Source of the DNA: Nitrospirota bacterium
GTDB lineage: Bacteria > Nitrospirota_A > Leptospirillia > Leptospirillales > Leptospirillaceae
DNA: 5,305 nucleotides
Direction: 5' to 3'
Assembly: GCA_021838585.1 (NCBI GenBank)
Contig: JAKCDE010000055.1
Span: forward strand, 1 to 5,305
Shown here: piece by piece, positions 5,177-5,305 of the stretch
How positions within the stretch are numbered: position 1 is the stretch's first letter
How the letters are laid out: each line of letters opens with the position of its first letter
Notes under the pieces: model-generated
The model's input: the letters and a program-made list of their open reading frames with translations, nothing else
Databases searched by the model: none
What the model was told of the DNA's origin: nothing
Made by a program: the position numbers and the translations under genes

Positions 5177-5305
5177 TAGTTAGTTTCATTAAAACATGAA
5201 CGTTTCATACTGACTCGCTTTCAAAGTCGAATTTGCGCCAACGGTGAATGACCGGATCGGCATTGATCTCCGCAACGCCTTTCATGATGCGCTCCTTGAG
5301 TTCTT
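5174..5305 (-). mobile_element. Insertion sequence end, IS630-like (continues beyond the window)
   Basis: From about 5174 the sequence turns from GC-rich coding to AT-rich (TAGTAGTTAGTTTCATTAAA) and leads into a minus-strand transposase tail. IS630-family elements insert at TA and leave a TA duplication; TA dinucleotides lie at 5174-5175, 5177-5178 and 5181-5182, so the boundary is probably one of these. The subterminal stretch ATGAACGTTTCAT (5196-5208) is a near-palindrome, and GTTTCAT occurs twice (5183-5189 and 5202-5208). The other end is outside the window, so terminal repeats cannot be paired and the exact left boundary is uncertain. Confidence 0.65.
5205..5305 (-). CDS. Transposase C-terminus, IS630-like (partial)
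   Basis: On the minus strand a frame enters from the right edge (first full codon at 5303) and ends at the TGA at 5207-5205. It gives 32 residues, starting ELKERIMKGVAEINADPVI and ending HRWRKFDFESESV. The pattern of a helix KERI..(G/Y)V.E(I/V)N.DPV followed by a W-containing basic end is typical of the last residues of IS630-family transposases, which continue a DDE catalytic domain. The catalytic residues lie beyond the window, so intactness cannot be judged. Only about 28 bp separate its stop from the fhlB-like stop, consistent with the compact ends of such elements. It is convergent with the flagellar operon. The family call rests on remembered motif resemblance. Confidence 0.72.
   Translation of the reverse strand, partial: ELKERIMKGVAEINADPVIHRWRKFDFESESV

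Noticed and set aside
4681..5199. Plus-strand open frame of 172 codons in another frame across the fliK-like and fhlB-like junction
   Set aside because: The translation is Arg/Ser/Gly/Pro-rich without motifs, and the fhlB-like frame here has clear family similarity.

Overview
The window is a GC-rich, almost fully coding stretch with one dominant gene direction (+). It reads as part of a chemotaxis and flagellar motor locus of a motile Gram-negative-type bacterium. In order it holds the 3' end of a methyl-accepting chemotaxis protein, cheW, a motA-type and a motB-type stator gene, a small charged unknown protein, a membrane-anchored coiled-coil protein with a C-terminal helix-turn-helix-like segment, a FliK-like protein, and a short FlhB C-terminal paralogue (FhlB type). 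The far right edge carries the 3' end of an insertion sequence on the minus strand, whose transposase tail resembles the IS630 family.

The stator proteins resemble the MotC/MotD pair of Pseudomonas and the MotA/MotB proteins of Deltaproteobacteria and Nitrospirota more than E. coli MotA/MotB. This style, the gene order and the GC-rich composition suggest a proteobacterium outside the enteric group or a member of Nitrospirota (Leptospirillum-like). No phylogenetic marker is present, so the taxonomic guess is weak.

Layout: 1-545 receptor signalling domain; 618-1163 cheW; 1191-1985 motA; 2019-2876 motB; 2886-3206 small unknown gene; 3224-3829 SwrB/DUF2802-like gene; 3830-3920 a structured non-coding gap with a 44-nt imperfect hairpin followed by a G-quadruplex-type G-run cluster over the next ribosome binding site; 3921-4865 fliK-like gene; 4862-5176 fhlB-like gene overlapping it by 4 nt; 5177-5305 insertion-sequence end. 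The gaps between the plus-strand genes are short (91 nt at most), no clear intrinsic terminator is seen between them, and cheW to fhlB is best read as one operon.

How the genes fit together: the receptor tail and CheW belong to the sensory array that controls CheA. MotA and MotB form the ion-driven stator. The FliK-like and FhlB-like pair belongs to flagellar type III export and substrate switching. The two genes between stator and export genes are uncharacterised accessory flagellar genes; the second has the architecture of SwrB, a Bacillus activator of flagellar export. Most of the window is conventional flagellar biology. The less ordinary parts are the accessory genes, the RNA structures at two gene junctions, and the insertion sequence abutting the fhlB-like stop codon.
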